From: Pseudomonadota bacterium
GTDB lineage: Bacteria; Pseudomonadota; Gammaproteobacteria; Burkholderiales; Rhodocyclaceae
NCBI GenBank assembly: GCA_963205435.1
Contig: CAUJIV010000066.1
Coordinates: forward strand, 1-40,394
DNA: 40,394 bases
Direction of reading: 5' to 3'
Shown: one piece after another, positions 1 to 9,684 of the stretch
How the letters are laid out: each line of letters begins with the position of its first letter
Position numbering within the stretch: the stretch's first letter is position 1
Made by a program: the position numbers and the translations under genes
The notes under the pieces: model-generated
What the model saw: the letters and a program-made list of their open reading frames with translations, nothing else
The model's database searches: none
Told to the model about the DNA's origin: nothing

Positions 1-815
1 ATCAAAATCCCGGCGCTGATCATCATGGCGTCCCGCACCCAGATGCGACCATTGATTGTCACCTGTCTGGGCGTTTCGATGATGCGGTTGCCCATGCGGT
101 TGTCGATCAAGTCTTCGCGCGCCGATTGCTCTATGTCGGCCCTGGTCGGGATCCATGCCTTCTGCCAGCGCGTCATCCATTCGGCCATCCCCTCCGGAGT
201 GGTGATGTCCTTCACCGCTTCGGGCGTGAGGATCTGGTAGCGCATCGAGACCCCGGCCGTGTCGCATCTCTCGCTCAGCCTGGCAAAAAGCCCGCTGGGA
301 CAAAGGTCCCAGCCAACGTCCAAAAACTTCAGGGGCCCCTGCGAAAAACGCTTCATCATGTGCAGAAGCCGCTTCATCTCGCGGCTGGGGTTGCGGGTGT
401 TGGTGTACGGAGCCAGGCGGCCTGTAGAGGGGATTTCAGGAAGTTTGACGCTGAGCCGGTATTCGTCCAGCTCGGCATACAGGTGCTCGCCGGGCTGGAA
501 CAGGTCATCGACAAATACATCGACATGGGGTTCGATGCGGAAGGGTGGTGTCAGCAGGCCGAGCCGGCCCAGGGCGTCGATGTCCTCGCGGTTGACGCCG
601 TAGCGCTTCATCCGCGCATAGGCGGCTTCCTTCTGTTCCCTGTATTGCTGGCGTTGCTCCTTGGTTGGTAGTGTGGGTGTGGCCTTGCCGGTCACCGGAG
701 CATTGAGGTCGTCGTCCTTGTCGCCAGGCGGATTGGCGGCGTCCTGCGCCCAGGCCGCCGGCGGCAGGCCGCACAGCAGCGCCAGCAGCAGTGGCAGGAG
801 GATTCGGGGTTTCAC
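1..815 (-). CDS. Secreted hypothetical protein, 3' end cut by window edge
   Basis: The frame is open from a GTG at 815 to the window edge, giving 271 complete codons without a stop, so the C-terminus lies outside the window. The N-terminus (VKPRILLPLLLALLCG, then AAWAQD) is a classic Sec signal peptide with cleavage after AWA. The mature part is hydrophilic, with no transmembrane segment and no motif I recognise. The GTG overlaps the stop of the upstream gene as GTGA, so the two are probably translationally coupled. The gene lies last in a minus-strand run with two lipoproteins and a haemagglutinin-tail-like protein, which suggests an envelope or secretion-related role; that is inference only. 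An accessory or immunity protein for its neighbour is possible but untested. Confidence 0.6.
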   Translation of the reverse strand, partial: MKPRILLPLLLALLCGLPPAAWAQDAANPPGDKDDDLNAPVTGKATPTLPTKEQRQQYREQKEAAYARMKRYGVNREDIDALGRLGLLTPPFRIEPHVDVFVDDLFQPGEHLYAELDEYRLSVKLPEIPSTGRLAPYTNTRNPSREMKRLLHMMKRFSQGPLKFLDVGWDLCPSGLFARLSERCDTAGVSMRYQILTPEAVKDITTPEGMAEWMTRWQKAWIPTRADIEQSAREDLIDNRMGNRIIETPRQVTINGRIWVRDAMMISAGIL

Positions 816-1720
816 CGTCCCGCCTGATCGGGCAGGATCCGCGCCCAGTCGAACATCAGCCTTTGGACTTCGGGCTTGGCGATGTAGCGCTCGAAGGGGT
901 GGTAGCGGATGATGCCAATTCCTCCAAGTGCTCCGGGAATACCCCCAACTACACCTCCCATGATTCCAAACATGACACAACCAACGCCACCCCCGCCAAT
1001 GCCCAATAAACAGCCTTGAGTTACGCCTACGGACAGACCTCCCAGAAAACTCGTGCCCGCAACAGCCACAGCCGTCTTGCCGTAGGTCACCGGATCCCGC
1101 CAGTCGCCGACCTGGCCGAGGAAGCTGGCGCCGGCGCCGCTGATGGCTTTCTCCATCGCGCTGGCGGAGACCGGCGAGCCCAGGGAGAGGAAGCTCAGGT
1201 TCTCGTAGCGATGGCCATGGAGCGAGCCGGCTTGCAGCGCCTTGCGGGCGTCCTGGTTGCCTTCGCCATGGACGACGACCAGGGTCGGTCCCTGGGCGTT
1301 GAGCGCCCGATAGCTCGATTCGATGGCAACCAGCCTCCTGGCCAGGCCGCCGGGCGGGGCTTCGCCAGCCGGGCCCGGCCCTCCTTCGCTCCTGCCGTCG
1401 ATATGGCCCACCGGCCGGCCGAGGAGGGCCGCCAGGGCGGCGGCGCTTATCGCGGCCTTCTCGGGCGGCATCCGCCCGTGCATCTGCACATGGATGCGCG
1501 TGCCCTGGCCGGCGGGCTGGATGCGGTCCATCAGGCTCTCCTCGGCGGTGCGCCTCTGATCGGCGAATTCGGGCGTGAGCAGCCCGTCCCGCATGATGCC
1601 AGAGGCGAGGCCCTTTCGCGCTTCGCCCGCCGGGGTTCCGCCTCGGGCGGAACGGCGCTCATCGCCATGCCCGGCGCTGCTCCGTGCGGCAGCGAAGGGG
1701 CAACCCGGGCTTCCCGCCAC
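812..1720 (-). CDS. Protein resembling the C-terminal tail of haemagglutinin/RHS-type exoproteins
   Basis: 302 codons from GTG 1720; a weak GAGG lies upstream and the gene starts 17 bases after a lipoprotein gene. An ATG at codon 43 (MRDGLL) is an alternative start. The central segment (LVVVHGEGNQDARKAL, then YENLSFLSLGSPVS) resembles the lipase-like block found near the C-terminus of some filamentous haemagglutinin and polymorphic-toxin proteins, where I would expect HSxGN. Here the nucleophile position reads Gly, so catalysis is doubtful. A Gly-rich hydrophobic stretch (about residues 215-265) could be a glycine zipper or membrane-inserting segment. The end (RYHPFERYIAKPEVQ) also fits such tails. 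There is no signal peptide. It could be a detached effector domain or a decayed remnant. The family assignment is from memory and weak. Confidence 0.5.
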   Translation of the reverse strand: MAGSPGCPFAAARSSAGHGDERRSARGGTPAGEARKGLASGIMRDGLLTPEFADQRRTAEESLMDRIQPAGQGTRIHVQMHGRMPPEKAAISAAALAALLGRPVGHIDGRSEGGPGPAGEAPPGGLARRLVAIESSYRALNAQGPTLVVVHGEGNQDARKALQAGSLHGHRYENLSFLSLGSPVSASAMEKAISGAGASFLGQVGDWRDPVTYGKTAVAVAGTSFLGGLSVGVTQGCLLGIGGGGVGCVMFGIMGGVVGGIPGALGGIGIIRYHPFERYIAKPEVQRLMFDWARILPDQAGR

Positions 1721-1737
1721 GCTGCCTCGCAGAAAGC

Positions 1738-2001
1738 CTACCTGCAGCGGTGCGGACTCTCGCCAGCCAGCTCCTGCTTCGTCTCGAGGCTGGTGATGGT
1801 CACCGTCGCGCCCGGATAGGCCTTGCAGATGGCGCCGAGGGCCGTGTAGATGCCGCTGCCCTGGGCGATCATCCGCGTGCGCATCTGGATTGGCTGGCCG
1901 GCCGCGTCGCGGGCCGTGAGTTCGTAGGTGCCGCTCACCGTCACGCAGCCCGCGACGAGCAGGGCGGCAAGCGGCGCGCAGGCCTTGATGATCCGGATCA
2001 T
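1738..2001 (-). CDS. Small lipoprotein, hypothetical (87 aa)
   Basis: Starts at ATG 2001, preceded by GGGAAA about five bases upstream. A longer frame exists upstream but has no coding character. The N-terminus MIRIIKACAPLAALLVAGC is a lipoprotein signal peptide with the lipobox LVAGC, so the mature protein should be lipidated at Cys19. The remaining 68 residues contain two further cysteines (CKAYPG and the C-terminal HRCR), which could form a disulfide in the periplasm. I do not recognise the family. It lies 52 bases downstream of another lipoprotein gene and 17 bases upstream of the haemagglutinin-tail-like gene, so the four genes at this end probably form one operon. Confidence 0.7.
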   Translation of the reverse strand: MIRIIKACAPLAALLVAGCVTVSGTYELTARDAAGQPIQMRTRMIAQGSGIYTALGAICKAYPGATVTITSLETKQELAGESPHRCR

Positions 2002-2053
2002 GGTTTTCCCTTTCGCAATAAATCTGTTGGTACCGAGGAAGCCTCCACCGCCC

Positions 2054-2383
2054 TCAGCTTTCGCTGCACTGCCGCTTTTTCGCCAGCACCAGCAGGTGCT
2101 CGCGGCGCTCCCGGGCGGCATTGATGGCTTCTTCCGTGTTGGCGTAGGTTCCCAGCAGGGCCGGCCAGAAGAACAGGGCGGCGGCGACATTGGTGCCGGT
2201 GACGGTGCGCTCCTTGCGCGCCTCCTTTTCATAGCGGTTGGCCTCCGCCACTTCGAACTTGAGCTGCTCGCAGTCGAGCGTGTCGTCGGCCAGCTTTCGC
2301 GTCTCGACCACGGTCGGCGTGGCGCAGCCGGCTGCGGCGAGAACCAGGGTTGCGGCAAGCAGGCCGCGTGCCTTGTCGCGCAT
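2054..2383 (-). CDS. Small lipoprotein, hypothetical (109 aa)
   Basis: Starts at ATG 2383 with a clear AAAGGAAG ribosome-binding site. The N-terminus MRDKARGLLAATLVLAAAGC has the lipobox LAAAGC. The mature protein has a charged, helix-prone middle (YEKEARKERTV), a short hydrophobic segment (AAALFFWPALLGTY) and another charged helix ending in a cysteine. This pattern (Cys-Glu-Gln near the start, a hydrophobic centre and a Cys at the end) is shared by many small uncharacterised lipoproteins of proteobacteria; I give no function. It is the first gene of the minus-strand cluster at the left end. Nothing convincing is coded in the 550 bases upstream, where its promoter should lie. Confidence 0.75.
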   Translation of the reverse strand: MRDKARGLLAATLVLAAAGCATPTVVETRKLADDTLDCEQLKFEVAEANRYEKEARKERTVTGTNVAAALFFWPALLGTYANTEEAINAARERREHLLVLAKKRQCSES

Positions 2384-2932
2384 GAGACTTCCTTTCAGGC
2401 TTGTTGAAGAAATGGGCGGCGCCGGCGACAACCCCGCCCGCGCACGGCCAGGCGCGCCGCGCAGGCGGCCCGCGGCCATGGCGCCGGGCAAACCGGACCG
2501 ATGATCGGCTGACGTCAGCGGCGGCGACCAGCCGCCGCTCTCGGGCGAGGGAAAGCGCCGGCGACTGAAGGCTTGCGGCTTGCCGCCGCGGCGGGATGAA
2601 GATCCTTGGACTGGCGTGCGGCTCCTCTCGTCGAAGGCGCCGCGCGAGCGCGGCGCCGCGCCAGCGCCCTCGCGGGCGGCCTGGCGTGTGGCTTGCGAAA
2701 GTGAGCCGTCCCTGCCGCCCTTCTGCGTGGCGGCGAGGTCTTTTTCATGAAACCGGGAGGAATCGTAGGCGCCTGCCTCAAGGCGGGCAATAGTCCGAAC
2801 GGCTCATTTTGCGGGCCCGTAAAACCATCCAGCCGAGACGCGAAAGGCCGTCACAGCTCGCCGTCAGCCAGGGTGCGCCGACCCGCCGGTCATTCAGGGC
2901 TTTCCGGATCCCGCCTTGAAAAGGCCAAGCCT
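2384..2932 (-). other. Gene-poor GC-rich spacer
   Basis: About 550 bases without a credible gene; open frames on both strands are Arg/Pro/Ala-rich and lack ribosome-binding sites. On the minus strand, immediately after the patatin stop, AAGGC-TTG-GCC followed by TTTTC (about 2917-2932) could be a weak terminator. A second hairpin (GCCTGCC-TCAA-GGCGGGC, about 2771-2788) has no T-run. The lipoprotein operon promoter must lie here but I cannot pick it out. Confidence 0.5.
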
Positions 2933-4099
2933 TCAGCCGGCCGGGCGATCCGCCTGCCTACCGACGCCGAGGAAGGCGCGCACTTCGTCCTTGCGCGCCA
3001 TCGTGTCGGTGTAGCCGAGTTCGATCAGCGCCCGGGTGTAGGGCTTCTCGAACAGCAGGTAGCTGGCCAGCGCCGAACCGGCCTTGCTGGTGGCGCCGAT
3101 GCCGCGCAGCAGGGCGCGCACCGGCCAGGGCAGGCTCTTCACGTGGCGCGCCGCCATGTAGTCGAGTCGCTGCGAGGGCGAGATCACCAGCGTCTCGATG
3201 CGCCGCAGCGGCAGGCCGGCCTTGCTGCGCAGCTCTTCCGGGATGACGGACAAGGTGCTGTTGATGCGCTGCAGGCGCTCGAGGTCGACGTGCAGGCTGT
3301 CGAGAAAGATCGACGACAGGGCGTGGCCGGCGATCTGCGCCAGCGGCGGGTAGTGGATGCCGCGCCTCGAGCGCTTCTCGTTTTCCATGCGGCCCGAGCC
3401 GATGACGAGGATGCGCTCGGCGCCGAGGTGGATGGCCGGCGACACCGGCGCCAGCTGGCGCATCGAGCCGTCGCCGAAATACTCGCGATGGATGCGGATC
3501 GCCGGAAAGATGAAGGGGATGGCGCTCGAGGCAAGCAGGTGCTCGACGCACAGGCGGGTGCGCACGCCGGCGCGGTGGGTGCGCTTCCACGTCAGCGCCG
3601 TGTCGACCGACTGGAAGAAGCTGATGCTGTGGCCGGACTGGTAGCCCGACGCCGTGATCGAGACGGCGTACAGGGCGCCGCTTCGGATCGACGCCTCGAT
3701 GCGGCCGAAGGCGAGGTTGTCTTCCAGCAGGCGGCGCAGCGGCGTGTTGTCGAGCAGCGAGCGCGGGCTGCGCCGGATCAGCCAGCCGAACATGAAGGCG
3801 CTCAGCCACTTCAGGCCGCTGGCGCCGATGCCCAACGCATCGGCGCGATAGACCTGCGCCGCGTGGAAGTTGCGCCAGACATCTTCGAGGTAATCGACCC
3901 CGGCGCCAAAATCCTCGGCCAGGCTCGCCAGCGAGGCGGCATTGATGGCGCCGGCCGAGGTGCCGCAGATGATCGGGAAGGGGTTGCGGCGCGGCTGCGG
4001 CAGGAGCTCGCGGATGGCGCCGAGCACGCCGACCTGGTAGGCGGCGCGCGCGCCGCCTCCGGTCAGGACCAGCGCCGTCATGTCGCGTTTCTCTTGCAT
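2933..4099 (-). CDS. Patatin-like phospholipase
   Basis: Predicted Ser-Asp dyad acyl hydrolase acting on phospholipids or other acyl esters. The oxyanion loop [11 protein letters not shown] lies close to the N-terminus, the nucleophile elbow is GTSAG (GxSxG) about 35 residues later, and the catalytic Asp is in the block YFGDGSMRQ. Length is about 388 residues. The basic segment after the core (about residues 230-380) is typical of the RssA/DUF3336-free bacterial patatins. I chose ATG 4099 because GGAGGAG lies upstream; GTG 4114 and ATG 4081 (MTALVL) are alternatives and all retain the active-site loop. No signal peptide is seen, so it is likely cytosolic or delivered by another route. It follows maeB on the same strand with a 61-base gap and may be co-transcribed. 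Confidence 0.85.
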   Translation of the reverse strand: MQEKRDMTALVLTGGGARAAYQVGVLGAIRELLPQPRRNPFPIICGTSAGAINAASLASLAEDFGAGVDYLEDVWRNFHAAQVYRADALGIGASGLKWLSAFMFGWLIRRSPRSLLDNTPLRRLLEDNLAFGRIEASIRSGALYAVSITASGYQSGHSISFFQSVDTALTWKRTHRAGVRTRLCVEHLLASSAIPFIFPAIRIHREYFGDGSMRQLAPVSPAIHLGAERILVIGSGRMENEKRSRRGIHYPPLAQIAGHALSSIFLDSLHVDLERLQRINSTLSVIPEELRSKAGLPLRRIETLVISPSQRLDYMAARHVKSLPWPVRALLRGIGATSKAGSALASYLLFEKPYTRALIELGYTDTMARKDEVRAFLGVGRQADRPAG

Positions 4100-4160
4100 G
4101 CCTCCGCCTGGCACTCCTCCCCCTGCCTGGCCGCGCCGCGCTCGCTCCCCCGTCGCGCGC

Positions 4161-6434
4161 TCAGCCCATCGCGGCGGCCTCCACCGCCGTCACCGCCGTC
4201 AGGTTGATGATACGCCGCACCGTGGCCGTCGGCGTCAGGATGGTCACCGGCGCCCGCGTGCCGAGCAGGATCGGGCCGATGGTGACGCCGTCCCCGGCCG
4301 CCTGCTTGAGCAGGTTGAAGGCGATGTTGGCGGCGTCGAGCGAGGGCATGACGAGCAGGTTGGCCTCGCCCTTCAGGCGCGAGTTGGGAAAGACCTGGCC
4401 GCGCACGTCGCCGGAAAGCGCCGCGTCGCCGTGCATCTCGCCCTCGACCTCCAGCTCGGGCGCGCGCTCGGCGAGCAGCGCAGTGGCGCGACGCATCTTC
4501 TCCGCGCTCGGCGTGTCGTAGCTGCCGAAGCTCGAGTGCGACAGCAGCGCCACCTTCGGCGTCAGGCCGAAGCGGCGCACCTGCTCGGCCGCCAGCAGCG
4601 TCATCTCGACCAGCTGCTCGGCGGTCGGGTCGTAATTGACGTAGGTGTCGCAGAGGAACACCGTCTGCTTCGGCAGCATCAGCCCGTTCATGGCGTAATA
4701 GGCCGAGACGCCCTTGCGCCGGCCGATGACCTGGTCGATGTAGTGCAGGTGCAGGGCGTAGGAGCCGAAGGTGCCGCAGACCATGCCGTCGGCGTCGCCC
4801 TTGTGGATCATCATGGCGCCGATCAGGGTGTGGCGGCGGCGCGTCTCGATCTGCGCGTAGTCGGGCGAGACGCCGCGCCGCTCGGTGAGCTGGTAGTAGG
4901 TCTGCCAGTAGTCGCGGTAGCGCGGGTCGTTCTGCGGGTTGCACAGCTCGAAATGCGCGCCCGGGCGGATGCGCAGGCCGAAGCGGCGGATGCGCTCCTC
5001 GATCACCTCGGGCCGGCCGATCAGGATCGGCTGCGCCAGCTGCTCGTCGACCACCACCTGCACGGCGCGCAGCACGCGCTCGTCCTCCCCCTCGGCATAG
5101 ACGATGCGCTTGCCGACCTGCCGCGCCGCGGCGATGACCGGCTTCATCATCAGGCCGGAGTGATAGACGAAGTGCTGCAGCTGGTCGCGGTAGGCGTCGA
5201 AGTCGGCGATCGGCCGCGTCGCCACGCCGGAGTCCATCGCCGCGCGCGCCACGGCCGGCGCGATCTTGACGATCAGGCGCGGGTCGAAGGGCTTCGGGAT
5301 CAGGTATTCCGGCCCGAAATTCAGCTCCGAGCCGGCGTAGGCGGCCGCCACCTCGTCGGACTGCTCGGCATGCGCCAGCTCGGCGATGGCGCGCACCGTC
5401 GCCAGCTCCATCTCCTGCGTGATGGTGGTGGCGCCGACGTCGAGCGCGCCGCGGAAGATGAAGGGAAAGCAGAGCACGTTGTTGACCTGGTTCGGGTAGT
5501 CCGAGCGGCCGGTGGCGATGACGCAGTCGGGCCGCGCCGCCTTCGCCTCCTCCGGCAGGATCTCCGGCACCGGATTGGCCAGCGCCAGGATCAGCGGCTT
5601 GCCGGCCATGGTCATCAGCATCTCCGGCTTCAGCACGCCGGCCGTGGACAGGCCGAGGAAGATGTCGGCGCCGGCGACGATCTCGGCCAGCGTGGTGGCC
5701 TCCGTCTCCTGGGCGAACTGCGCCTTGCTCGGGTCGAGCCCGGCCAGGCGTTTCGTGCTCAGCACGCCCTTGGAGTCGGCCATCCAGACGTTCTCGCGGC
5801 GCAGGCCGAGGGCGATCATCAGCTCGACGCAGGCGACCGCCGCGGCGCCGGCGCCCGAGCAGACCAGCTTGACCTGGTCGATCTGCTTGCCGACGACGCG
5901 CAGGCCGTTGAGCAGCGCCGCCGTCGAAATGATCGCCGTGCCGTGCTGGTCGTCGTGGAAGACCGGGATGCGCATGCGCTCGCGCAGCTTCCTCTCGATG
6001 GCGAAGCACTCCGGCGCCTTGATGTCCTCGAGGTTGATGCCGCCGAAGGTCGGCTCCAGCGCGGCGATGATGTCGACCAGCCTGTCCGGGTCGGACTCGT
6101 TCACCTCGATGTCGAAGACGTCGACGCCGGCGAACTTCTTGAACAGCACGCCCTTGCCCTCCATCACCGGCTTGCTGGCGAGCGGGCCGATGTTGCCCAG
6201 CCCCAGCACCGCCGTGCCGTTGGTGATGACCGCCACCAGGTTGCCGCGCGAGGTCAGGCTGAACGCCTCGGCGGGATTGGCGACGATTTCCGCGCAGGCC
6301 GCCGCCACGCCGGGCGAGTAGGCCAGCGCCAGGTCGCGCTGGGTGACCAGCTCCTTGGTCGACGTGACGGTGATCTTGCCGGGACGGGGGTGGCGGTGGT
6401 AGTCGAGCGCTGCGCAGCGGGTTGCCTCATCCAT
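4161..6434 (-). CDS. maeB: NADP-dependent malic enzyme with phosphotransacetylase-like domain (MaeB)
   Basis: Oxidatively decarboxylates malate to pyruvate with reduction of NADP. 757 residues, matching the long MaeB form. The N-terminal malic domain contains [30 protein letters not shown] and the metal-binding [10 protein letters not shown]. The NAD(P)-binding Rossmann part shows [15 protein letters not shown]. From about residue 430 the C-terminus is a phosphotransacetylase-like domain ([15 protein letters not shown], then [19 protein letters not shown]), which in this family is regulatory and binds acetyl-CoA rather than catalysing. The start ATG 6434 (MDEATR) has AAGGA seven bases ahead; a longer frame upstream runs into the divergent pckG promoter and is not coding. 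Divergence from pckG pairs two enzymes at the C4-to-C3 node of gluconeogenesis. Confidence 0.96.
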   Translation of the reverse strand: MDEATRCAALDYHRHPRPGKITVTSTKELVTQRDLALAYSPGVAAACAEIVANPAEAFSLTSRGNLVAVITNGTAVLGLGNIGPLASKPVMEGKGVLFKKFAGVDVFDIEVNESDPDRLVDIIAALEPTFGGINLEDIKAPECFAIERKLRERMRIPVFHDDQHGTAIISTAALLNGLRVVGKQIDQVKLVCSGAGAAAVACVELMIALGLRRENVWMADSKGVLSTKRLAGLDPSKAQFAQETEATTLAEIVAGADIFLGLSTAGVLKPEMLMTMAGKPLILALANPVPEILPEEAKAARPDCVIATGRSDYPNQVNNVLCFPFIFRGALDVGATTITQEMELATVRAIAELAHAEQSDEVAAAYAGSELNFGPEYLIPKPFDPRLIVKIAPAVARAAMDSGVATRPIADFDAYRDQLQHFVYHSGLMMKPVIAAARQVGKRIVYAEGEDERVLRAVQVVVDEQLAQPILIGRPEVIEERIRRFGLRIRPGAHFELCNPQNDPRYRDYWQTYYQLTERRGVSPDYAQIETRRRHTLIGAMMIHKGDADGMVCGTFGSYALHLHYIDQVIGRRKGVSAYYAMNGLMLPKQTVFLCDTYVNYDPTAEQLVEMTLLAAEQVRRFGLTPKVALLSHSSFGSYDTPSAEKMRRATALLAERAPELEVEGEMHGDAALSGDVRGQVFPNSRLKGEANLLVMPSLDAANIAFNLLKQAAGDGVTIGPILLGTRAPVTILTPTATVRRIINLTAVTAVEAAAMG

Positions 6435-6498
6435 CTTGCGGTCCTTGGTTTCGCCCCGCCGGGCGGGCAGCGGGCTTGTCCGGCCATCGTTTGAAGTG

Positions 6499-6530
6499 TG
6501 GCATAATACCCAACTGCACCTTTGTCGCAA
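6499..6530. promoter_or_regulatory. Overlapping divergent promoters for maeB (-) and pckG (+)
   Basis: Minus strand: TTGCGA (6530-6525), a 16-base spacer, then TATTAT (6508-6503), a fair sigma-70 promoter reading into maeB. Plus strand: TGGCATAAT (6499-6507) fits an extended -10 element reading into pckG. The two -10 elements share the bases ATAAT, so polymerase could occupy only one at a time. This is motif reading, not an experiment. Confidence 0.5.
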
Positions 6531-6617
6531 ATTGCCCGCGCAAGAAAAATTTTCAGCCGTCCGTCCTGGCCGGCCGCGCCGCCCGTTCCTCGAAGATCCG
6601 CCCTGGAGACTCGCACC

Positions 6618-8459
6618 ATGAACCAGCGCCTTTCCGACCCGGCTCCGCTCGATGCCCCGGCCCATGTCCGCCATGCCCGGCTCAAGGCCTGGGTCGCCGA
6701 GGTGGCCGCGCTGACCCGGCCCGATCGCATCGTCTGGGCCGACGGCTCCGCGGAGGAATACGACCGGCTCTGCGCGGAAATGGTGGCCGCCGGCAGCCTG
6801 ATAAGGCTCAACCCGGAGAAGCGGCCGAATTCCTACCTGGCCTGGTCCGACCCGTCGGACGTCGCCCGCGTCGAGGACCGCACCTTCATCTGCTCACGGC
6901 ACAAGGAAGACGCCGGCCCCAACAACAACTGGGAGGAGCCGGCGAAGATGAAGTCGACGCTGACCGGCCTCTTCAGCGGCTGCATGCGCGGCCGCACCAT
7001 GTACGTCATTCCCTTCAGCATGGGCCCGCTCGGCTCGCCCATCGCCCACATCGGCGTCGAGATCTCGGATTCGCCCTACGTCGTCGCCAACATGAAGATC
7101 ATGACGCGCATGGGCCGCGCGGTCTATGACGTGCTCGGCGAGGACGGCGAGTTCGTGCCCTGCCTGCACAGTGTCGGCCATCCGCTGCAGCCGGGCCAGC
7201 AGGACGTGCGCTGGCCGTGCAACCGCGAGACGAAATACATCGTCCATTTCCCCGAGACGCGCGAGATCTGGTCCTACGGCTCGGGCTACGGCGGCAACGC
7301 CCTGCTCGGCAAGAAGTGCTTCGCCCTGCGCATCGCCTCGACCATGGCGCGCGACCAGGGCTGGCTCGCCGAGCACATGCTGATCCTCGGCGTCGAGTCG
7401 CCCGAGGGCGAGAAGAGCTACGTCGCCGCCGCCTTCCCCAGCGCCTGCGGCAAGACCAATTTCGCCATGCTGATCCCGCCGCGCAGCCTCGACGGCTGGA
7501 AGGTCACCACCGTCGGCGACGACATCGCATGGATCAAGCCGGGCAGCGACGGCCGCTTCTATGCCATCAACCCGGAGGCCGGCTACTTCGGCGTCGCCCC
7601 CGGCACCTCGGAGAAGTCCAACTTCAACGCCATGGCGACGCTGCGCGCCAACGTCATCTTCACCAACGTCGCCCTGACGCCCAACGGCGACGTCTGGTGG
7701 GAGGGCATGAGCAAGCAGCCGCCGGAAAAACTCACCGACTGGACCGGCAAGGAATGGACGCCGGGCTGCGGCCGGCCGGCGGCGCACCCGAACGCCCGCT
7801 TCACGGCGCCGGCCAGCCAGTGCCCCTCGCTCGATCCGAACTGGGAAGACCCGGCCGGCGTGCCCATTTCCGCCTTCATCTTCGGCGGGCGCCGTTCCAC
7901 CACCGTGCCGCTGGTCTACGAGGCCTTCAACTGGAACTACGGCGTCTACATGGCGGCCACCCTCGGCTCGGAGACCACCGCCGCCGCAGCCGGCAAGGTC
8001 GGCCAGGTGCGCCGCGACCCCTTCGCCATGCTGCCCTTCTGCGGCTACCACATGGGCGACTACTTCAACCACTGGCTGCACATGGGCCACGCCATCGCCA
8101 ATCCGCCGCGCATCTTCACCGTCAACTGGTTCCGCCAGGATGAAAAGGGCAATTTCATGTGGCCCGGCTTCGGCGAGAACATGCGCGTGCTGAAATGGAT
8201 CGTCGATCGCGTCAAGGGGCGCGTCGGCGCGCGGCAGACGCCGCTCGGCTGGATGCCGCTCTTCGAGGACCTCGACTGGTCCGGCCTCGGGGAGGTCAGC
8301 AAGGCGCAGTTCGACGAGCTGACCCGCGTCGACACCCGCATGTGGCAGGACGAGCTCGACCTGCACGGCGAGCTCTTCGACAAGCTGCGGGAGCGCCTGC
8401 CGCAGCAGCTGGTGCTCAAGCGCGAGCTGTTCCGCATGAACTTCGCCGGGCTGGAGTGA
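6618..8459 (+). CDS. pckG: Phosphoenolpyruvate carboxykinase (GTP)
   Basis: Converts oxaloacetate and GTP to phosphoenolpyruvate, GDP and CO2, the entry step of gluconeogenesis. 613 residues, the usual size of the GTP-dependent class and unrelated in sequence to the ATP-dependent PckA. Diagnostic motifs are the P-loop [12 protein letters not shown] (about residues 273-285), the kinase-2 metal motif GDDIAWIK and the segment [12 protein letters not shown]. The substrate-binding [16 protein letters not shown] is near residue 115. Start ATG 6618 has TGGAG upstream; an extended frame to 6522 overlaps the maeB promoter and is unlikely. The divergent maeB promoter region is upstream and an aminotransferase follows 40 bases downstream on the same strand. 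Confidence 0.97.
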   Translation: MNQRLSDPAPLDAPAHVRHARLKAWVAEVAALTRPDRIVWADGSAEEYDRLCAEMVAAGSLIRLNPEKRPNSYLAWSDPSDVARVEDRTFICSRHKEDAGPNNNWEEPAKMKSTLTGLFSGCMRGRTMYVIPFSMGPLGSPIAHIGVEISDSPYVVANMKIMTRMGRAVYDVLGEDGEFVPCLHSVGHPLQPGQQDVRWPCNRETKYIVHFPETREIWSYGSGYGGNALLGKKCFALRIASTMARDQGWLAEHMLILGVESPEGEKSYVAAAFPSACGKTNFAMLIPPRSLDGWKVTTVGDDIAWIKPGSDGRFYAINPEAGYFGVAPGTSEKSNFNAMATLRANVIFTNVALTPNGDVWWEGMSKQPPEKLTDWTGKEWTPGCGRPAAHPNARFTAPASQCPSLDPNWEDPAGVPISAFIFGGRRSTTVPLVYEAFNWNYGVYMAATLGSETTAAAAGKVGQVRRDPFAMLPFCGYHMGDYFNHWLHMGHAIANPPRIFTVNWFRQDEKGNFMWPGFGENMRVLKWIVDRVKGRVGARQTPLGWMPLFEDLDWSGLGEVSKAQFDELTRVDTRMWQDELDLHGELFDKLRERLPQQLVLKRELFRMNFAGLE

Positions 8460-8499
8460 GGCGGCGCGCCGCCGTCCGGCTCGCCGCCCTCTTCCGGGC

Positions 8500-9678
8500 A
8501 TGAGCGGATCGGGGCGGCTGCCGGGCATCGCCCGCCGCATGGGCGACATCGCGCCCTTCCACGTCATGGAGCTGATGGCGCGCGCCCGCCGGCTCGAGGA
8601 GGCCGGCCGCGACATCGTGCACATGGAGGTGGGCGAGCCGGACTTCCCGACGCCGCCGCAGGTGGCCGAGGCGGCGACCGCCTTCATCCGCGAGGGGCGG
8701 GTCTTCTACACGCCGGCGCTCGGCATCCCGGAGCTGCGCGAGGCCATCTCGCGCTTCTACGCCGAGCGCCAGGGCGTCGATGTGCCGCCCGAGCGCATCG
8801 CCGTCACCGCCGGCTCCTCGGCCGCCCTGCTGCTCGCCCTCGGCGTGCTGCTGGATCCGGGCGACGAGCTGCTGCTGCCTGATCCCGGCTATCCCTGCAA
8901 CCGCCACTTCGCGCGCGCTCTCGGCGCCGTGCCCCGACCGCTCTTCGTCGATGCGGAGAACGGCTTCCAGCCGGCGCCCGACCAGGTCCGCGCGTGCTGG
9001 ACGGAGCGCACGAAGGGGCTGCTGCTCGCCTCGCCGTCCAACCCGACCGGCGCCCTCGCCTCGCCGCGGCGAATCAAGGCGCTGGCCGAATGCCTCGCTG
9101 AGCGCGGCGGCGCCCTGATCGCCGACGAGATCTACCACGGCCTCACCTACGGCTGCGAGGCGCGAACCGCCCTGGCGCTGAGCGACGAGGCCTTCGTCAT
9201 CAACAGCTTCTCGAAGTATTTCGGCATGACCGGCTGGCGCCTCGGCTGGCTGGTGGCGCCGCCGCGCTTCATGCGCGACATCGAGAAGCTGGCGCAGAAC
9301 CTCTTCATCTCGCCCTCGGCGCCGGCCCAGCACGCCGCGCTCGCCGCCTTCCGGCCGGACACCCTCGCTCTGCTCGAGGCGCGGCGCGCCGAATTCCAGG
9401 CGCGGCGCGACTATCTCCTGCCGCAGCTGCGCGCCCTCGGCTTTCGCGTCGCCGCCGAGCCGCGCGGCGCCTTCTATCTCTATGCCGACTGCTCGGCGCT
9501 GGCGCCGGACAGCGAGGCCTTCGCCGGCAGGCTCTTGCAGGAGTCCGGCGTCGCCGTCACGCCGGGACTGGATTTCGGTGAGAACGCCCCGCAGCGCCAC
9601 CTGCGTTTCGCCTACACGGTGGCGCGGGACAGGCTGGAGGAAGGCGTGGCGCGGCTGGCGCGCCACCTCGGGAAATAG
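8500..9678 (+). CDS. PLP-dependent class I/II aminotransferase
   Basis: 392 residues with the fold type I aminotransferase landmarks: MEVGEPDFPTP at the N-terminus, SPSNPTG (Asn181), IADEIYHGL (Asp209, Tyr212), the Schiff-base lysine Lys239 in NSFSKYFGMTGWRLGW, and the C-terminal substrate Arg in LRFAYTVARD. It belongs with the AspC/AlaC-like gamma subgroup; the exact amino-acid and keto-acid pair cannot be told from motifs, with alanine, aspartate or aromatic donors all possible. Start ATG 8500 has no strong Shine-Dalgarno sequence. It lies 40 bases after pckG in the same direction, so a shared transcript linking amino-acid nitrogen and C3/C4 metabolism is plausible. Confidence 0.88.
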   Translation: MSGSGRLPGIARRMGDIAPFHVMELMARARRLEEAGRDIVHMEVGEPDFPTPPQVAEAATAFIREGRVFYTPALGIPELREAISRFYAERQGVDVPPERIAVTAGSSAALLLALGVLLDPGDELLLPDPGYPCNRHFARALGAVPRPLFVDAENGFQPAPDQVRACWTERTKGLLLASPSNPTGALASPRRIKALAECLAERGGALIADEIYHGLTYGCEARTALALSDEAFVINSFSKYFGMTGWRLGWLVAPPRFMRDIEKLAQNLFISPSAPAQHAALAAFRPDTLALLEARRAEFQARRDYLLPQLRALGFRVAAEPRGAFYLYADCSALAPDSEAFAGRLLQESGVAVTPGLDFGENAPQRHLRFAYTVARDRLEEGVARLARHLGK

Positions 9679-9684
9679 GGCGGC

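Noticed and set aside
2515-2790. Possible 91-residue basic protein upstream of the lipoprotein genes
   Set aside because: Composition is almost only Arg, Ala and Pro, without a ribosome-binding site or recognisable motif.
4078-6494. Long open frames of over 600 codons on both strands across maeB
   Set aside because: High GC at third positions removes stops in other frames; these readings lack any domain, whereas the maeB frame carries all family motifs.
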